From Phalacrocorax aristotelis (taxonomy: Eukaryota; Chordata; Aves; Suliformes; Phalacrocoracidae), in contig NC_134278.1 of assembly GCF_949628215.1 (NCBI RefSeq), positions 41,227,691 through 41,291,690 on the forward strand: a DNA stretch of 64,000 bases, given 5' to 3'. The notes beneath the pieces are model-generated. The model was not told the origin of the DNA and did not search any database. It saw only the letters and a list, made by a program, of their open reading frames with translations. Each line of letters begins with the position of its first letter. Position 1 is the first letter of the stretch. The translations under genes and the position numbers were made by a program. This document shows, in pieces, positions 25,701-36,120 of the stretch.

Positions 25701-28700
25701 CATTACTTCATAACCACAAAAAGGCACAACAAAACACCTTGCTTGGAAATTGAAGCTTAACAAATTCATGCTAGATGCAAGAAGCAGAATTAAAATACCA
25801 GGAGAAACTGTGCAATTTCAGGAGCTGCTATGACCTGACTTAACAACCACCAAAATGGGGAGTTCCCCCTTTTTACAACCTACTCACTGGGTTCCCCTTT
25901 GCTCATGGCCACGTTCCCATCTTTTATCTTGTGCCAAAACAAGAGGATGTTGGACTCCTCCATGAGCTGCTTTTAATCAAACAGTGCCTTAGTGTGTGTC
26001 ACAGTGACTCCATGAGGGAACAGGTGAGTGTCAGAACCAGTACAAAGGGGAGGAAGGGACCACACACACAGGAACAGTGGAGCAAGCAATTACCTCCACA
26101 GTGGTAACAAGCCACTAGATATACAAAGCTCTCTAATTGGCCTTGGGAGTAACTACAGAAGCTGTGAAAGTTGTGATGGACTCTACCTCTAAAAATTTCA
26201 AGACAAGAATAGATTTTCTTAAGCGGGTTAAACTTCGATACAAAGTAGAATTATTTCTAGGAAGCTCTACATAAGAGGTCAGGCTAAATGATGTTCCTTT
26301 AAAAAATTATTTACACAAATTTTAAGTACTACTTAAACAAATGCATACAGCACAAACCTTTGCAACATTCAGATTAATGTATGAGCAGAAAAGTGATGGC
26401 TGCTAACCCACTTACGTGATTCAGGAAATACTGTGAGTGCCTCAGCAGCATAGCAACACTGTGTAATAGACAGGGGGGCGAGGCCAAGCTGGATGTGGCT
26501 GCATTTCAACTGAGTTTTGGTAATTTCTCTGAGAGTTCACATTGCTCATAATCTCTCAGAAGGCTGCAAACAGAATATCTGAACATTCATGTAGAACATA
26601 GCTGGATCTACAGACAAAGTATGTAACAAGTACTTACTGAAATAAAGATGTTAAGCAGGTTTTCCAGTGTTGGGAGCTGTGGAATCAGTTTCTGTACCAC
26701 TTTGCTAAATGCTTCAAATATAGAATGATCATATATGCTTGTCAGATAAAAGCTGGAAAAAAACGTCACCACATTTTCCTTTTAGCCACATACTGTGAAC
26801 ATGATGTACCTTTCATAATATGAGTGAAATGAAATATTGTCAAACAGCAAGCGCATACACTTATGTAATTAGCTCTTGTGATCAAAAGTTACATGTTATG
26901 ATGGAAGCACAGGACTTCATTTCTATACAAAAAACCCTAGATGCTGCAAGCTAGACCTCAGCGTAGAACTTCATGATGCAACTTCCACCTTGAAACTCTT
27001 ATGAAAATATTTTCCAAATTGCAGGAAAGGAATATTACTATGTTGTGATCTACTTTTTGAAAGCTGCAGACCCATTTATCAATACAGTGACGCAGTCAAG
27101 TTGTTAAGAGCTCTGAAGAGCCAGCACGTTCATGAAGGAGGTCTCTTTTCAATATATTTGTACTTGGCTTTAAGTGCTAAGAAAGACATGACAACTTGAT
27201 GTCCTCTAGTTTCCAGTCTGCAGAAGTCCACTGTTTTTCATTATTTACTACAACAATCTGCTTTATCAGCAGATATAAGACAGAGCACCCGTCTTTTCAA
27301 GTGGCTCCAAGCAGGCTGCAGCAGTGAGGACTAGTCATTAGGAGGGGACTGTGAGGCAGACAGATTTCAAAGAAGGAAAAAGTGATGAAGGTAGCATATC
27401 ATCTCTACTGGCTGCTGCCACTGTCCAAGCAATTTATTTCAGGACAGCAGCTGCAGCAAAAACTGGTAGGACTCTGGTGTATATGTCATCTGTTTTTAAG
27501 CACATCTCCTCTCCATCTTTCCCTCCAAGACAGCAATCAGAAATAAGATACTTTGGTTGGCTCAGGTCAAATGCAACGTCTCTGATTATCCTTTTCCTTC
27601 ATATATCAAAAGCTTGTTGCCTGCTACTTCAAAGGAACAGAAAATGGTAACTGGTCAAATAAGCTGCTCTCCTCTTTAGGATGCTCTGCACAGCAGGTTT
27701 TCTCACCTGAGGTGAATCTTCTCCAATCCAGCATCTGCAAGGTCATCATTCGCCCTCTGGTGAATATCTCTTTGTGTTTCAATTTTGTGATCATCAGACA
27801 AACCATCCACTTTATGGATGAAGATTTCAAAGTTGATATCTGGATTCACTTTATAGGCTCTGGTCACAGTAAGATGCAGCCGAGCTAATGCTTCCATATA
27901 ATCATCCTAATTAAGGAAAAACTGTAACTGTAGGTAAGTCCTTAAAATATATTAAAAAAATTTTATGCCACTTACTTTTAGATAATGCTACAGTTCAATA
28001 ACAGCTTAATTTTTCTGTTTCTTATAAGTAGAAGCCTGAGCCCACATCGAGCATGTGCACCAATCTCATGCTGTCATCGCTTAGTAGTCTGAGCAAGAAC
28101 CTTGAGATGTTAAGGCAAATTAGTTAACTTTTGAACATACTGCACAGAGAGAGATTAAAAATAACCAAGCAGCTCCTCAAGTTTTAATGACTTTCTTTTA
28201 ATGTGTTTGTGATGTAAGTTATTTGCATTGAAAAAAAATCTCTGCTTTTCAACCCATTTGTCTATTGCTGAAGGAAGAAAAGAAAAAGGTACCTTAAACC
28301 TCCTTTTTTTACCTGAGAATCAATAACAAATATCAGTGCTCCAGTGCCTCTGAAAATCATCTCATAGTCAAACGTAGGGTCAAAGAAGTCAATTTGCCCA
28401 GGAAAATCCCATATCTGAAAGTTGACAAAGGAGCTGTTGGAAACATCCTCTCTGCAGATCTTGTTTGTGCTCTCCAAGAAGAGAGTCTCATTCGGTGACA
28501 TTTTGTGAAAGACAACTTTCTGAATGGAAGACTTCCCACTTCTTCTCAATCCCATGAGCAGGATTCTTGGCTTAACTTCAGTACTGAAGGGATCATTGAA
28601 ATCCAAAACTGAATAAAATCACACAAGAAAAAAAGTAATAGACTATGGCAATATGGTTAGTAACTGTCAGATAACATGCATTTGACATTTATATTTCATT

Positions 28701-31700
28701 ACATTTTTACATGGATTTATGCAAACGTTACCAAGTTTTAAGCTTAGGGTGCAGTGGTACAGGCATTTTAACTTGAATTATTTGCCCCTTAGGCTATACT
28801 ATCGGAAAACCTGCTTCTCACCTGTAAGACAAGGACTGCAGAAGGTTTGATCACTCAGTTTGTATGTGAAGAACATGTAATCACACACAGACATCCTAAA
28901 ATACCTAATTTTACTCTAACATTATGCCACATACATTCCAACCCAACTTTAAAAGAATATAAACCGGTAACAAATACCCTTGTCAGCTGGTAGCTACATC
29001 ACACTGCTGGAAGAAAGGACTAAGTTTGTGTTAGTTACATCTGTGGTATCTTCCTAAGGCTACATGAAGGCTTCCTTCCTCTAAAATAAACGAACAAATA
29101 AAATCACACATCCCAGGAGCTACAGGAAGAGGACAACCCAGCAGGAACACCATTCCTCTATGTTGCAACTTACAACACAGTACTGGGCTCACAAGAGAGT
29201 CCTTTTCTAAGGTAGTTAGGCTTGCACCTGCTATTGAATAATTTGTGTTACCATCTGTAAAAGTTTGTTACCCAATAAATAAGATTGCAGCATGTCCCCT
29301 GCCTATTTGCAAAACAAAGGCTTGGGAACACAGTGATTTCATTGTGACACCTACCCCAGTCTGAAATTGGTACCACTAAACCGGAACATTTTCTAGTGCT
29401 GATGCAGTTATATTAGCATAAAGATAGTTACGGGAGTAGACTATACTGTTGTATCTGTAAGGACATGAACGTATAGCTATCCACACCTGTAAGCACACTA
29501 ACTTCAGTTTCAGGTACCTCTAAACAAAACAGCTACAACAGCCTCAATTGCTGCATTTAGTTGGTCTATAACTTTGAAATGTCTGAGCTGAAAACAGTAC
29601 TGCACGTGGATGTAAAAACCTTTTAAACACCTCGGTGATATCCTGTCTGCAGCATCAAACATAAGCATCGCAAAAATCTGAGTTGTCAAGGCTAAATCTG
29701 CAGAGTAAAGGCTCACAGCACACAGTGGTCAGGTTTAAAATACTGATCAGATAACAGGCTAAACACACTAGCTGTCAGGCACACCTTCTCCCACCCACTG
29801 CAGTACAGACTATTCAAAAAAGTTCAGAACACGACAGAATTCTATTTCTTTGACTTGCTCTGCTGGAATAAATTTGGAATTGCAGAAAACCGCCACACGT
29901 TTGTTCATACACATCCTTCCTGCATATGCCCTGCATACTTTTAGTGATCAACTTTACTCCAGAAGTACAAAAATACAAAACAAGAAACCTCAGCAACAAC
30001 AGTTTGAACCTGACAATTTATTACGTAGCCCTATGGGCTGAAAAACACAGAAAGTGTGAAGGAATCCTTTGCCTTGGAGCATGGTTTGCACCTGGGGTGG
30101 TGATCACACCTGTCCTCTTGTGTTCCTCTAGCCTCACTCACAACTTACAGAAACACAAGAGCAGGATGTGCCTACCAGGAGGGCACAGAACCTTGTTCAC
30201 ATCTGTGTGTGCCTCCTGAGCTTCAGTCACACAGAATTAGGGCTTCTCAACCGAAGGTCTTGCAGTGTTAGTGTAAAACATCCCCTTGGCACCACCTACT
30301 GGCTTGTGTGCAGTTATGCCACTCGGTGTGGGCCTGTATCACCAGAGTGACTGACAGGAGTGGAAAACTAATTATCAGTGGGATCCTATCCATTTTAAAC
30401 ACATTTGAAAGGCCTTGACAGGTATTACCACTTACTGTGCTCTTCTTAATTATCACACAAGAAACACTGCCAGGCTGGAGCAGTGCACAGATGAAAGCCC
30501 TTCAAGCAGAATAGCGACAGGTAACTCCATGAGAATCTCATCCTCCTAACGCAGCCATGGCCAACTTCTGCTGATCCACAGACAACAAACTGAGGAAGTA
30601 ATAAACTGCAGTCAACATGCTGCTCTACTCTTCCTGTCACCCTGAACAGTGATAGTACCCTCCTGTGGCTGCAAAAAGCATGTGCCTACAATACCTCACA
30701 CCTATAAAGGAATAATAAACGTCTGCTCCAGGACAATGTAACAATATTTTATGTTTTGGGGGTACAGTCTCATCAATAAAGCAAACCAAAGGTACAGGAT
30801 TTAACAGTGTTTCCTCCACCCCACTCTCTTCTCTAACGCACAAATTTTGCACAGCCACTAAATGTATAGACACAATTTCTTTAACATGCATATACCCATA
30901 CACCACGCAATCAGCATTTAGGCCATCAGAAGGGAAAAGAATTTATCCAAAGCTTTACAAGAGCTAGTTTGAATAAAATACTTTTTATAAAGGCATAAAA
31001 CCAACAGTCTTCTCATTGAGGCTTTATTGCATGTTTCAAAAGATAAAAACCAAAAACCTCCCGTTTGATCTGTACGCAACAGAACTTACAAAAGCGAGTT
31101 TGTTATGGATTTGTACTTTGTGTCCCTTTCCTCTCCCCACCGCAGTAACACCAACTTCCCCCTGTGTGTCTTATGACATCTCCTCCAAATAACAGATAGG
31201 GCATGCTGTGGCTGCTCTGGAGCTCAGCACATGCCGGTTGGCTAGACCATACACACGTGTACGCTGCTTTGCTAGCTGCTGCACAGAAAACGCATGCATC
31301 TGCTCGCCTCTCCTTCTGAGGACAGGTTCATTTGGGTCCCCCCCTCTTCTGAATGACAGTTTTCATCAAACTTCTGGGAACTTAATAATCTTTGAGCCAT
31401 CTTTTGTTCAAATTTGGTTGAAGGTGGACAGCAGTTTCCAAAGTCCTGACCGGTGATGAGACAACCAGAAGACAGGCTACCTGCGTAACTCCCTTTGCTT
31501 TAAGATATAAGCTAAAAACTATCTAAAAAATAATTGTAAATAACTTGGAGCTTTACATTGTCATCGTATTAAATTATACCAGGCTGTTAGATTTTTATGG
31601 ACTGTAATAGTTACTAGAAACAAATTGCTTTATATTAAAGACATACTAAAAAAAAAAATACAGTTGCAAGTGCAAACAGAGTTACTGATGAGAAGAATGA

Positions 31701-34700
31701 ACACTAGCTCTTCTGCTAGTAAGACTGTTATTTAGCTTTTGAAATCCTGCCAATTCAAAGACAGGGAAATGTAAATGAGTATCATCCAAACCTGACTAGA
31801 TAGCAAGGCTGCTACAGCACTTTCCTCTCAGAGAGAGTTAAGAGATTACCTTATATGTAAAGGAGTTGGACGATGTGCTGCCTGCCCACATTCCTTTGCA
31901 GAGTACATGACAACTCCTTCTTTAATTTGCCACAGAAATGCCAGTAGATGTATCACTGCAACTTCCCAGACTAGGTTACTGAGTGAGATCATAATATGCC
32001 TAAGAGAAACACTAAACTCTTCTATAGTCTGTAATGGGAAAGATAATTTTGCCTATTGTAAGATGCAACACATTTCCTGCTCCATTCCCTTTTGCAAAGA
32101 GTAAATGTTATAAAATGCCAGTTTCTAATCCGTATCAACAGTCCTTCACATTTCAACTTTTCTAAACAGCCATAAGGAACAGAAGTCATGCTAGTTAGAG
32201 GCCATATCCTTTGAAGTATTCACAAATTAACAAACATGAAAGCACTTTCCCCACAGAGAAGCACTCAATTCCTTACAAAATTTCTGTAATTGCAGTTGCT
32301 TCCTTGCTTACGGAGAACAATTTGCCTGCATTGCAACATGCAGAAGAGCCCAGCTCTGAGGAGTTGAGACCGCACGTAATAGTTCTGACCTGTCTCACCA
32401 GGATGCAGAGTACACAACAAATACTCTAATATCTCCTTCACGCTATTAGAGATATTAATTGATAACTCAAGCAGTTTTTGAAGCCTGTCCTGAATTCCAC
32501 ACCGATCGCAATTAGTTGTCAAGGCAGGTGACTATCGGTGCTTCACAGGCATGTGTGATGCGGATGCCACGCTGGAAGGTGTATTTGTAGATCTCGCCAG
32601 TTTTCAAGCATCCAAATAAAGCACTGCAGTTCATCTGCTCAAGTGACTTCAAGACAAAATAAATTATTTTGCTCTCATTACCATCCATAAGTTAACAAGC
32701 CTCCAAGTCTAGTTTTAAAGAATAAAGCTAATAATGATAATTTTTTTGCCTCCTAATGCAATTATGTTATTTTTAAGTTTTAACCTTTTTTTTTTGTGTA
32801 AAGGAGAACTAGCAGTCCCGAACTTTCCACTCATGCACCTTCAAGCCCACTGATATCGTGGCATCTTCCAGTACTACCGTGACGGTGATATTTGCAGCAC
32901 TTTGGAGTGCTGTCAAGACAACAGCCTTACAAAAGGCACACAGTGAACATTTTCAATGCTAACAGATGGCCTGAGCCTAAAGAGTTAATAGAAAAAGCTT
33001 ATATGCAATCAAGAGAGCTTCTCAGCTACTGTGGGTTCATAAACATTGCAGAAATGCCTGGTGGAAGGAAATTCTTGTGGCTAAAGAAAAGACTTAGAAC
33101 CAGAAGACCTGGTTCCACTCTGCCACAAGTGCAGCACTGTGCAATGACATGTCTTAAAGCTACTTCCTTGGACGCTCTGCAGAGGGTTTCCTCGCTTATA
33201 AATACTTTTTAATTGCATGTATCAAAAATAGGCCTAGGCTTTATGTCAACTAAGTGTGTTAAGGTCTCTGCATATGACCCCACGTGTAAAGTAAAAAGAT
33301 AAAGGAGAGGACAAAAGAAGTGGTTTCAGCATTCAGGCTGGAGACAAGAAACCAGTATGGGGTGAAAGATGACCAATCTGAAGTTTTGAAATCTCTTGTA
33401 TGCCCACAAGCACAAATTATGCTTTTAATTTTAAGCCTGGTTTCTCCCTTCACTTTCAACAGCCACACATTGAAGCTGTTCTCCTTATATTGCCCTTTCC
33501 ATTCTTCCTTTGTAGAGAAGTGGAGGCTGTGACACTGAATTTTGGACTACTTACTGTACATATCCAGGAAAAGAAGGGACAAAAACTGGGAAAAGGAAAG
33601 CCCCTTGCCCCGCAGCCCAGTGTTAAATACAAAAAACACAGACCCAAATCCCAACCCCCTCCATTACAGATGCTCTATGCCTCTTTCCCCAGAGAATTCA
33701 GAATAAAACAGAAAGCCAGAAGATCTGGACAGTTAAATGGCCCTTTGTTTTAATCCTATGTGAAAAAGGACTCTGAATGGACTGACTTCTCCTGCTGTTC
33801 GGGATTTAAAGGTTTGTTTCTGTTAAGTACAATATTCTGGTGTTGCTGCAAAGAAGCAGTTTAAATTTTTAGCAGTCTAAAGCTCCTATTGAAAAATAAC
33901 CAAATAAATTCCTCTGAGAACAGAATATGGATTACTTCTCTACAGAAAATGCTCTGTTAGTTTAGCACTAAAGAAATATGCTAAGAGATATTCTCTTTGC
34001 ATCAAAATAAAGGCAATTTTTTTAGTCATTTCGAAGAAGACTTTAATTAGTCTCAGCTACAGCTGTAAAATTCCAGCATTCCCACAGCCTTTCACCATGC
34101 AGTCTTACACTCAAAGCACTGACCTTCCCCCCTTCCCCAAAATTGCATTAGTCAATGCGATACCTCCCATGGCAGCCTGTCGGACTAAGCCTTTAAGAAG
34201 AAGGGTTCTGCATGCTAATAATCAAAGTAGCCTTAAAACATGTGGCCTTTTACTATGCTCTTATAAAAAAGCAATTATTTTTTCACCCTGAGATACTGCA
34301 AGTTCTCCATGCTCCTTTGTGAAATACGTCTCAGAAGAATGAATTCAGGCTCTGAATGAAAGCAACAGGCTCTGAGCTGGCATTGCCTCTTTTTACTGAA
34401 TGAGGCTGCTTTTCCTGGTAAGCCTGTCCTTCCCAGCATCACCATCCGTACCGACACAGACATGCAGCGAGTAACACGGGTCCTCACGCACAGACAGACG
34501 GCCAACAGACATTTAGCAGCGTGGGGACTGACACTCACAGCTGCCGAGCAGTCCTGGACACAGAGCTGCGTGTTGCCGCTGCCTTTTATAGCCTGACAGC
34601 CAACCCCTGCCTCCTTGGCACGCTGGAGGCACATCACCAGGCTGTGCCCACTAATAACTAATAACTCACCCCAAACGTGGAAAACACTGAAATGAGATTT

Positions 34701-35344
34701 CCCCACCACCACCACCACTTGTTCGCACTCCTGCTTCCTCTCTCTCCCAACCCTTCCTGCTACCTGTCAGCCCTTGCCCTCCTCCTGCCTCGGAGCTCCC
34801 CACTCCCTCCGGCCCCATGGCAGCGCCCAACGACCACCATATCCCCGTCCCCTCCTACGGCCACCCCCGCAGCACCCCCGCTCGGCCTGGCCTCCCACCA
34901 CCCACCCCCGTCCCCACCGAGGCCTGCCCTCCCTCCGGACACCTCGTCACCGCCACACCGCTACTCCCGGCTCCCTCAATGCCCCAAATCCCCGGGGAGT
35001 CTTGCTTCCCCGCTGACCCACACCCCCAGGCGGCCTGGCCGGGCCCGATCCCTGCCCCCCCCAAACCTCCCCTCCTCCAGCGGCGGGCCCCAGCCTCACA
35101 CACACACCCCGCGTCCCGCCGCCGCCCCCGCGGCCGGCGCTGCCCCCCTCCGGCTCCCCGGGAGCCGCCCCGCCGCCCCCCGCCGCGGGTGCCACTCACA
35201 CGCCTCATCGCCGCCGCTCTCCGCGTCCCCGTCCGAGAAGGACTCGGCCCCGTCGGCGTAACCCGCCAAACCCACGATCTCCTCCTCTTCCTCCTCATCG
35301 TCCCCCTCCTCCTCCTCCGGCAGCTTCCTCGGCACCTGGCTCAT
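16638..35344 (-). CDS. RRAGD: RRAGD, Ras-related GTP-binding protein D (complete gene, 7 coding exons)
   Basis: Joining 35344-35200, 28608-28313, 27906-27707, 26752-26638, 20846-20704, 18864-18716 and 16789-16638 gives exactly 1200 nt: 399 codons plus TAA. All junctions follow GT/AG and keep frame. Visible motifs are P-loop GLRRSGKSS (residues 68-76), G3 DFPGQ (116-120), the Rag-type G4 HKVD (178-181), and a C-terminal roadblock-type domain from about residue 240. RagD rather than RagC is indicated by the MSQV start, the acidic N-terminus, DFxDPFSTEV after it, and the TPNGTPR tail; human RagD has 400 residues. The protein pairs with RagA or RagB on the lysosome, anchored by Ragulator, and recruits mTORC1 and TFEB/MITF in response to amino acids. 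No break or missing key residue was seen. Confidence 0.97.
16790..18715 (-). other. RRAGD: RRAGD intron 6
   Basis: About 1.9 kb of AT-rich sequence bounded by the exon 6 donor and exon 7 acceptor. No repeat element or internal exon was recognised. Confidence 0.9.
18716..18864 (-). CDS. RRAGD: RRAGD coding exon 6
   Basis: 149 nt, acceptor TTGCCCCTTAG and donor GTATTT, phase 2 in and phase 1 out. It encodes [14 protein letters not shown], then [20 protein letters not shown] and [12 protein letters not shown] within the C-terminal domain. The GTATTT donor is weaker than the others but leaves exactly the phase that exon 7 needs. Confidence 0.96.
18881..18899 (+). repeat. Short (CAAA)n tract
   Basis: AACGAACAAACAAACAAG lies just upstream of RRAGD exon 6 on the minus strand, where it reads as a (GTTT)n stretch and forms part of the pyrimidine/T-rich region before the acceptor. 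Confidence 0.7.
20353..20366 (+). repeat. Poly(T) run of 14 bases in RRAGD intron 5
   Basis: Fourteen consecutive T, read directly. No element body is recognisable beside it. Confidence 0.85.
20704..20846 (-). CDS. RRAGD: RRAGD coding exon 5
   Basis: 143 nt, acceptor CTAAATAG and donor GTAAGT, phase 0 in and phase 2 out. The translation contains [20 protein letters not shown] and [18 protein letters not shown]. This opens the C-terminal roadblock-type dimerisation domain. The exon is not visible as a long open frame and was found by reading the minus strand for the expected family sequence. Confidence 0.96.
20847..26637 (-). other. RRAGD: RRAGD intron 4
   Basis: About 5.8 kb and AT-rich. 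It holds one old CR1 fragment at 22,334-22,714, which is antisense to the gene, and a purine-rich run with G-tracts near 21,158-21,175. The remaining sequence shows nothing recognisable. Confidence 0.9.
22334..22714 (+). mobile_element. Diverged CR1 LINE 3'-end fragment in RRAGD intron 4
   Basis: The plus strand shows decayed CR1 landmarks in order: a sequence like GAACTGGTTTGTTCAGCCTG at 22,360, CCATGAGCAACCTGCTCTAA near 22,628, and the 3' end GGTCCCCTTCCAACTACATG near 22,680, followed by a single degraded ATGAGTCTA terminal unit. Divergence is much higher than in the other copies, so this is an older insertion. Its 5' boundary is approximate. Confidence 0.75.
26638..26752 (-). CDS. RRAGD: RRAGD coding exon 4
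   Basis: 115 nt, acceptor TTTTTTCCAG and donor GTAAGT, phase 2 in and phase 0 out. It encodes [20 protein letters not shown] and then [19 protein letters not shown], the end of the GTPase domain and the linker to the C-terminal domain, as in RagC and RagD of other vertebrates. Confidence 0.96.
26753..27706 (-). other. RRAGD: RRAGD intron 3
   Basis: 954 bp between matched splice sites. The open frame at 27,351-27,650 on the plus strand has no family resemblance. Confidence 0.9.
27707..27906 (-). CDS. RRAGD: RRAGD coding exon 3 (G4)
   Basis: 200 nt between acceptor TTAATTAG and donor GTGAGA, phase 0 in and phase 2 out. It encodes [20 protein letters not shown], then HKVDG (the G4 nucleotide-specificity motif in its Rag form) and the stretch ending [10 protein letters not shown]. 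The final codon is split AG|C (Ser). One visible difference from human is Pro169 in NPDINFE, where human has Thr. Confidence 0.97.
27907..28312 (-). other. RRAGD: RRAGD intron 2
   Basis: 406 bp between matched GT/AG sites, the shortest intron of the gene. Nothing else was recognised in it. Confidence 0.92.
28313..28608 (-). CDS. RRAGD: RRAGD coding exon 2 (P-loop, switch regions, G3)
   Basis: Acceptor TTTTATTCAG precedes 28,608; the donor is GTAAAA at 28,312. The exon is 296 nt, entering in phase 1 and leaving in phase 0. It holds the P-loop with Lys74 and Ser75, the block [20 protein letters not shown] including DFPGQ, and the hydrophobic strand ending in VIDSQ. This segment is close to identical to human RagD as I recall it, which is strong evidence for a functional gene. 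Confidence 0.97.
28609..35199 (-). other. RRAGD: RRAGD intron 1
   Basis: About 6.6 kb. AT-rich for most of its length, becoming GC-rich towards exon 1 from about 34,750. No transposon was recognised, which contrasts with the CR1-bearing flanks. A CAC-repeat-like tract lies at 34,703-34,719 and a short (CA)n at 35,097-35,107. Confidence 0.88.
35200..35344 (-). CDS. RRAGD: RRAGD coding exon 1
   Basis: ATG at 35,344-35,342; 48 codons plus one base, then donor GTGAGT at 35,199-35,194. It encodes MSQVPRKLP, an acidic run with mostly Glu at residues 10-22, and a Ser/Asp/Gly-rich linker. The start was chosen because human RagD also begins MSQV. The same frame stays open upstream to an ATG at 35,509. 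Codon 49 is split T|TT (Phe), where human has Val. The N-terminal acidic segment is the most variable part of RagD and is encoded by imperfect GAG/GAA repeats. Confidence 0.93.
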
Positions 35345-35572
35345 GCGGGCGGCGCTGCCGGCGGGGCTCCGAGGGCCCCTCTGTCTCCGGGCGGCCTCGG
35401 GACACGCCTCACCGCGGGCGCGGGGTGGGCCAGGTGCCGTGCCGTGCCGCGCCGTGCCCCGCCGCCGCCGGTCCCCTCCCTCCCCCGCACGGCAGTCGGC
35501 GGAGCGCACGGCGCAGCCTGCCGGCGGGGCGCGGAGCGGAGCGGGGGAGGCGGCGGCGGCGGCCTGAGCCGC

Positions 35573-35582
35573 GTCACCTGAC
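35573..35582 (-). promoter_or_regulatory. RRAGD: CLEAR-like element, 9 of 10 match to GTCACGTGAC
   Basis: The plus strand reads GTCACCTGAC, one base away from the CLEAR palindrome GTCACGTGAC bound by TFEB, TFE3 and MITF. Its nearest base is 229 bp upstream of the RRAGD ATG. RRAGD is an established MiT/TFE target in mammals through CLEAR sites in its promoter. The mismatch turns the core CACGTG into CACCTG, an E-box favoured by other factors such as ZEB or SNAI, so TFEB binding here is an inference. Confidence 0.4.
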
Positions 35583-36120
35583 GCGGCCGGTCACGGGCCA
35601 GCGGGGCCTCCGCGCCCGCCCAGGCCCGGCCCCAGGCCCGGCCCCGCTGCTGACGGGCCGAGCCGGGCGCCGCTGCCGTTGCTCGCTGGGGGGCCCGCCG
35701 GGCGCCGCCGCCTCCCGCCCCGGCCCCGCGGCCCCCAGCGTCGGCCTACAGACACCCGTGGGACCGGTGCGCGCAGCAGAGGCTGCCTCCGGCGTGCGGG
35801 AGGCCGGGGGCGGTGAGCGGGGCGGCGGCGGCCGGGTGTGCCAGCCCGCGGCGCCGAAATCACGGCTGGCTTTTTTATTACAGTTAGCTCTGCCGGGGGG
35901 CTTCGGAGTCGGTCAAACCGCGCAGCCTCCCCCCAGCACGGAGCCCAAGAGCGGGCGCTGGGTGCCCACCCCCACGCGTGTCTCTGCCTTCAGCGTGTGG
36001 GAGATGGCGGGACTCAGGCAGGGCCCATGTCTGCCCCACGCCACTCAGCTCGCGGGGCTGCTGTGCCCACTCGGGGCCCGAAGGGTGCCTGCAGCCTGCC
36101 CACTGCCCCCTCCATGCCGA

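Larger units (their letters stand above)
34780..36120 (-). promoter_or_regulatory. RRAGD: RRAGD CpG-island promoter, exon 1 and 5' UTR
   Basis: CpG-dense sequence surrounds coding exon 1 and extends about 750 bp upstream of the ATG. Long frames on both strands across it are Pro/Arg/Gly-rich artefacts of GC content. No TATA box was seen near the ATG; initiation is probably dispersed between about 35,400 and 35,700. The bases before the ATG (CGC at -3 to -1, A at +4) make a poor Kozak context, yet the MSQV start matches the family. Confidence 0.75.

Noticed and set aside
34677-35581. Long overlapping open frames of up to 254 codons on the plus strand across the RRAGD island
   Set aside because: Pro/Arg/Ser-rich translations open in several frames and both strands at once, which is expected in CpG-island DNA. 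The real coding sequence here is RRAGD exon 1 on the other strand.
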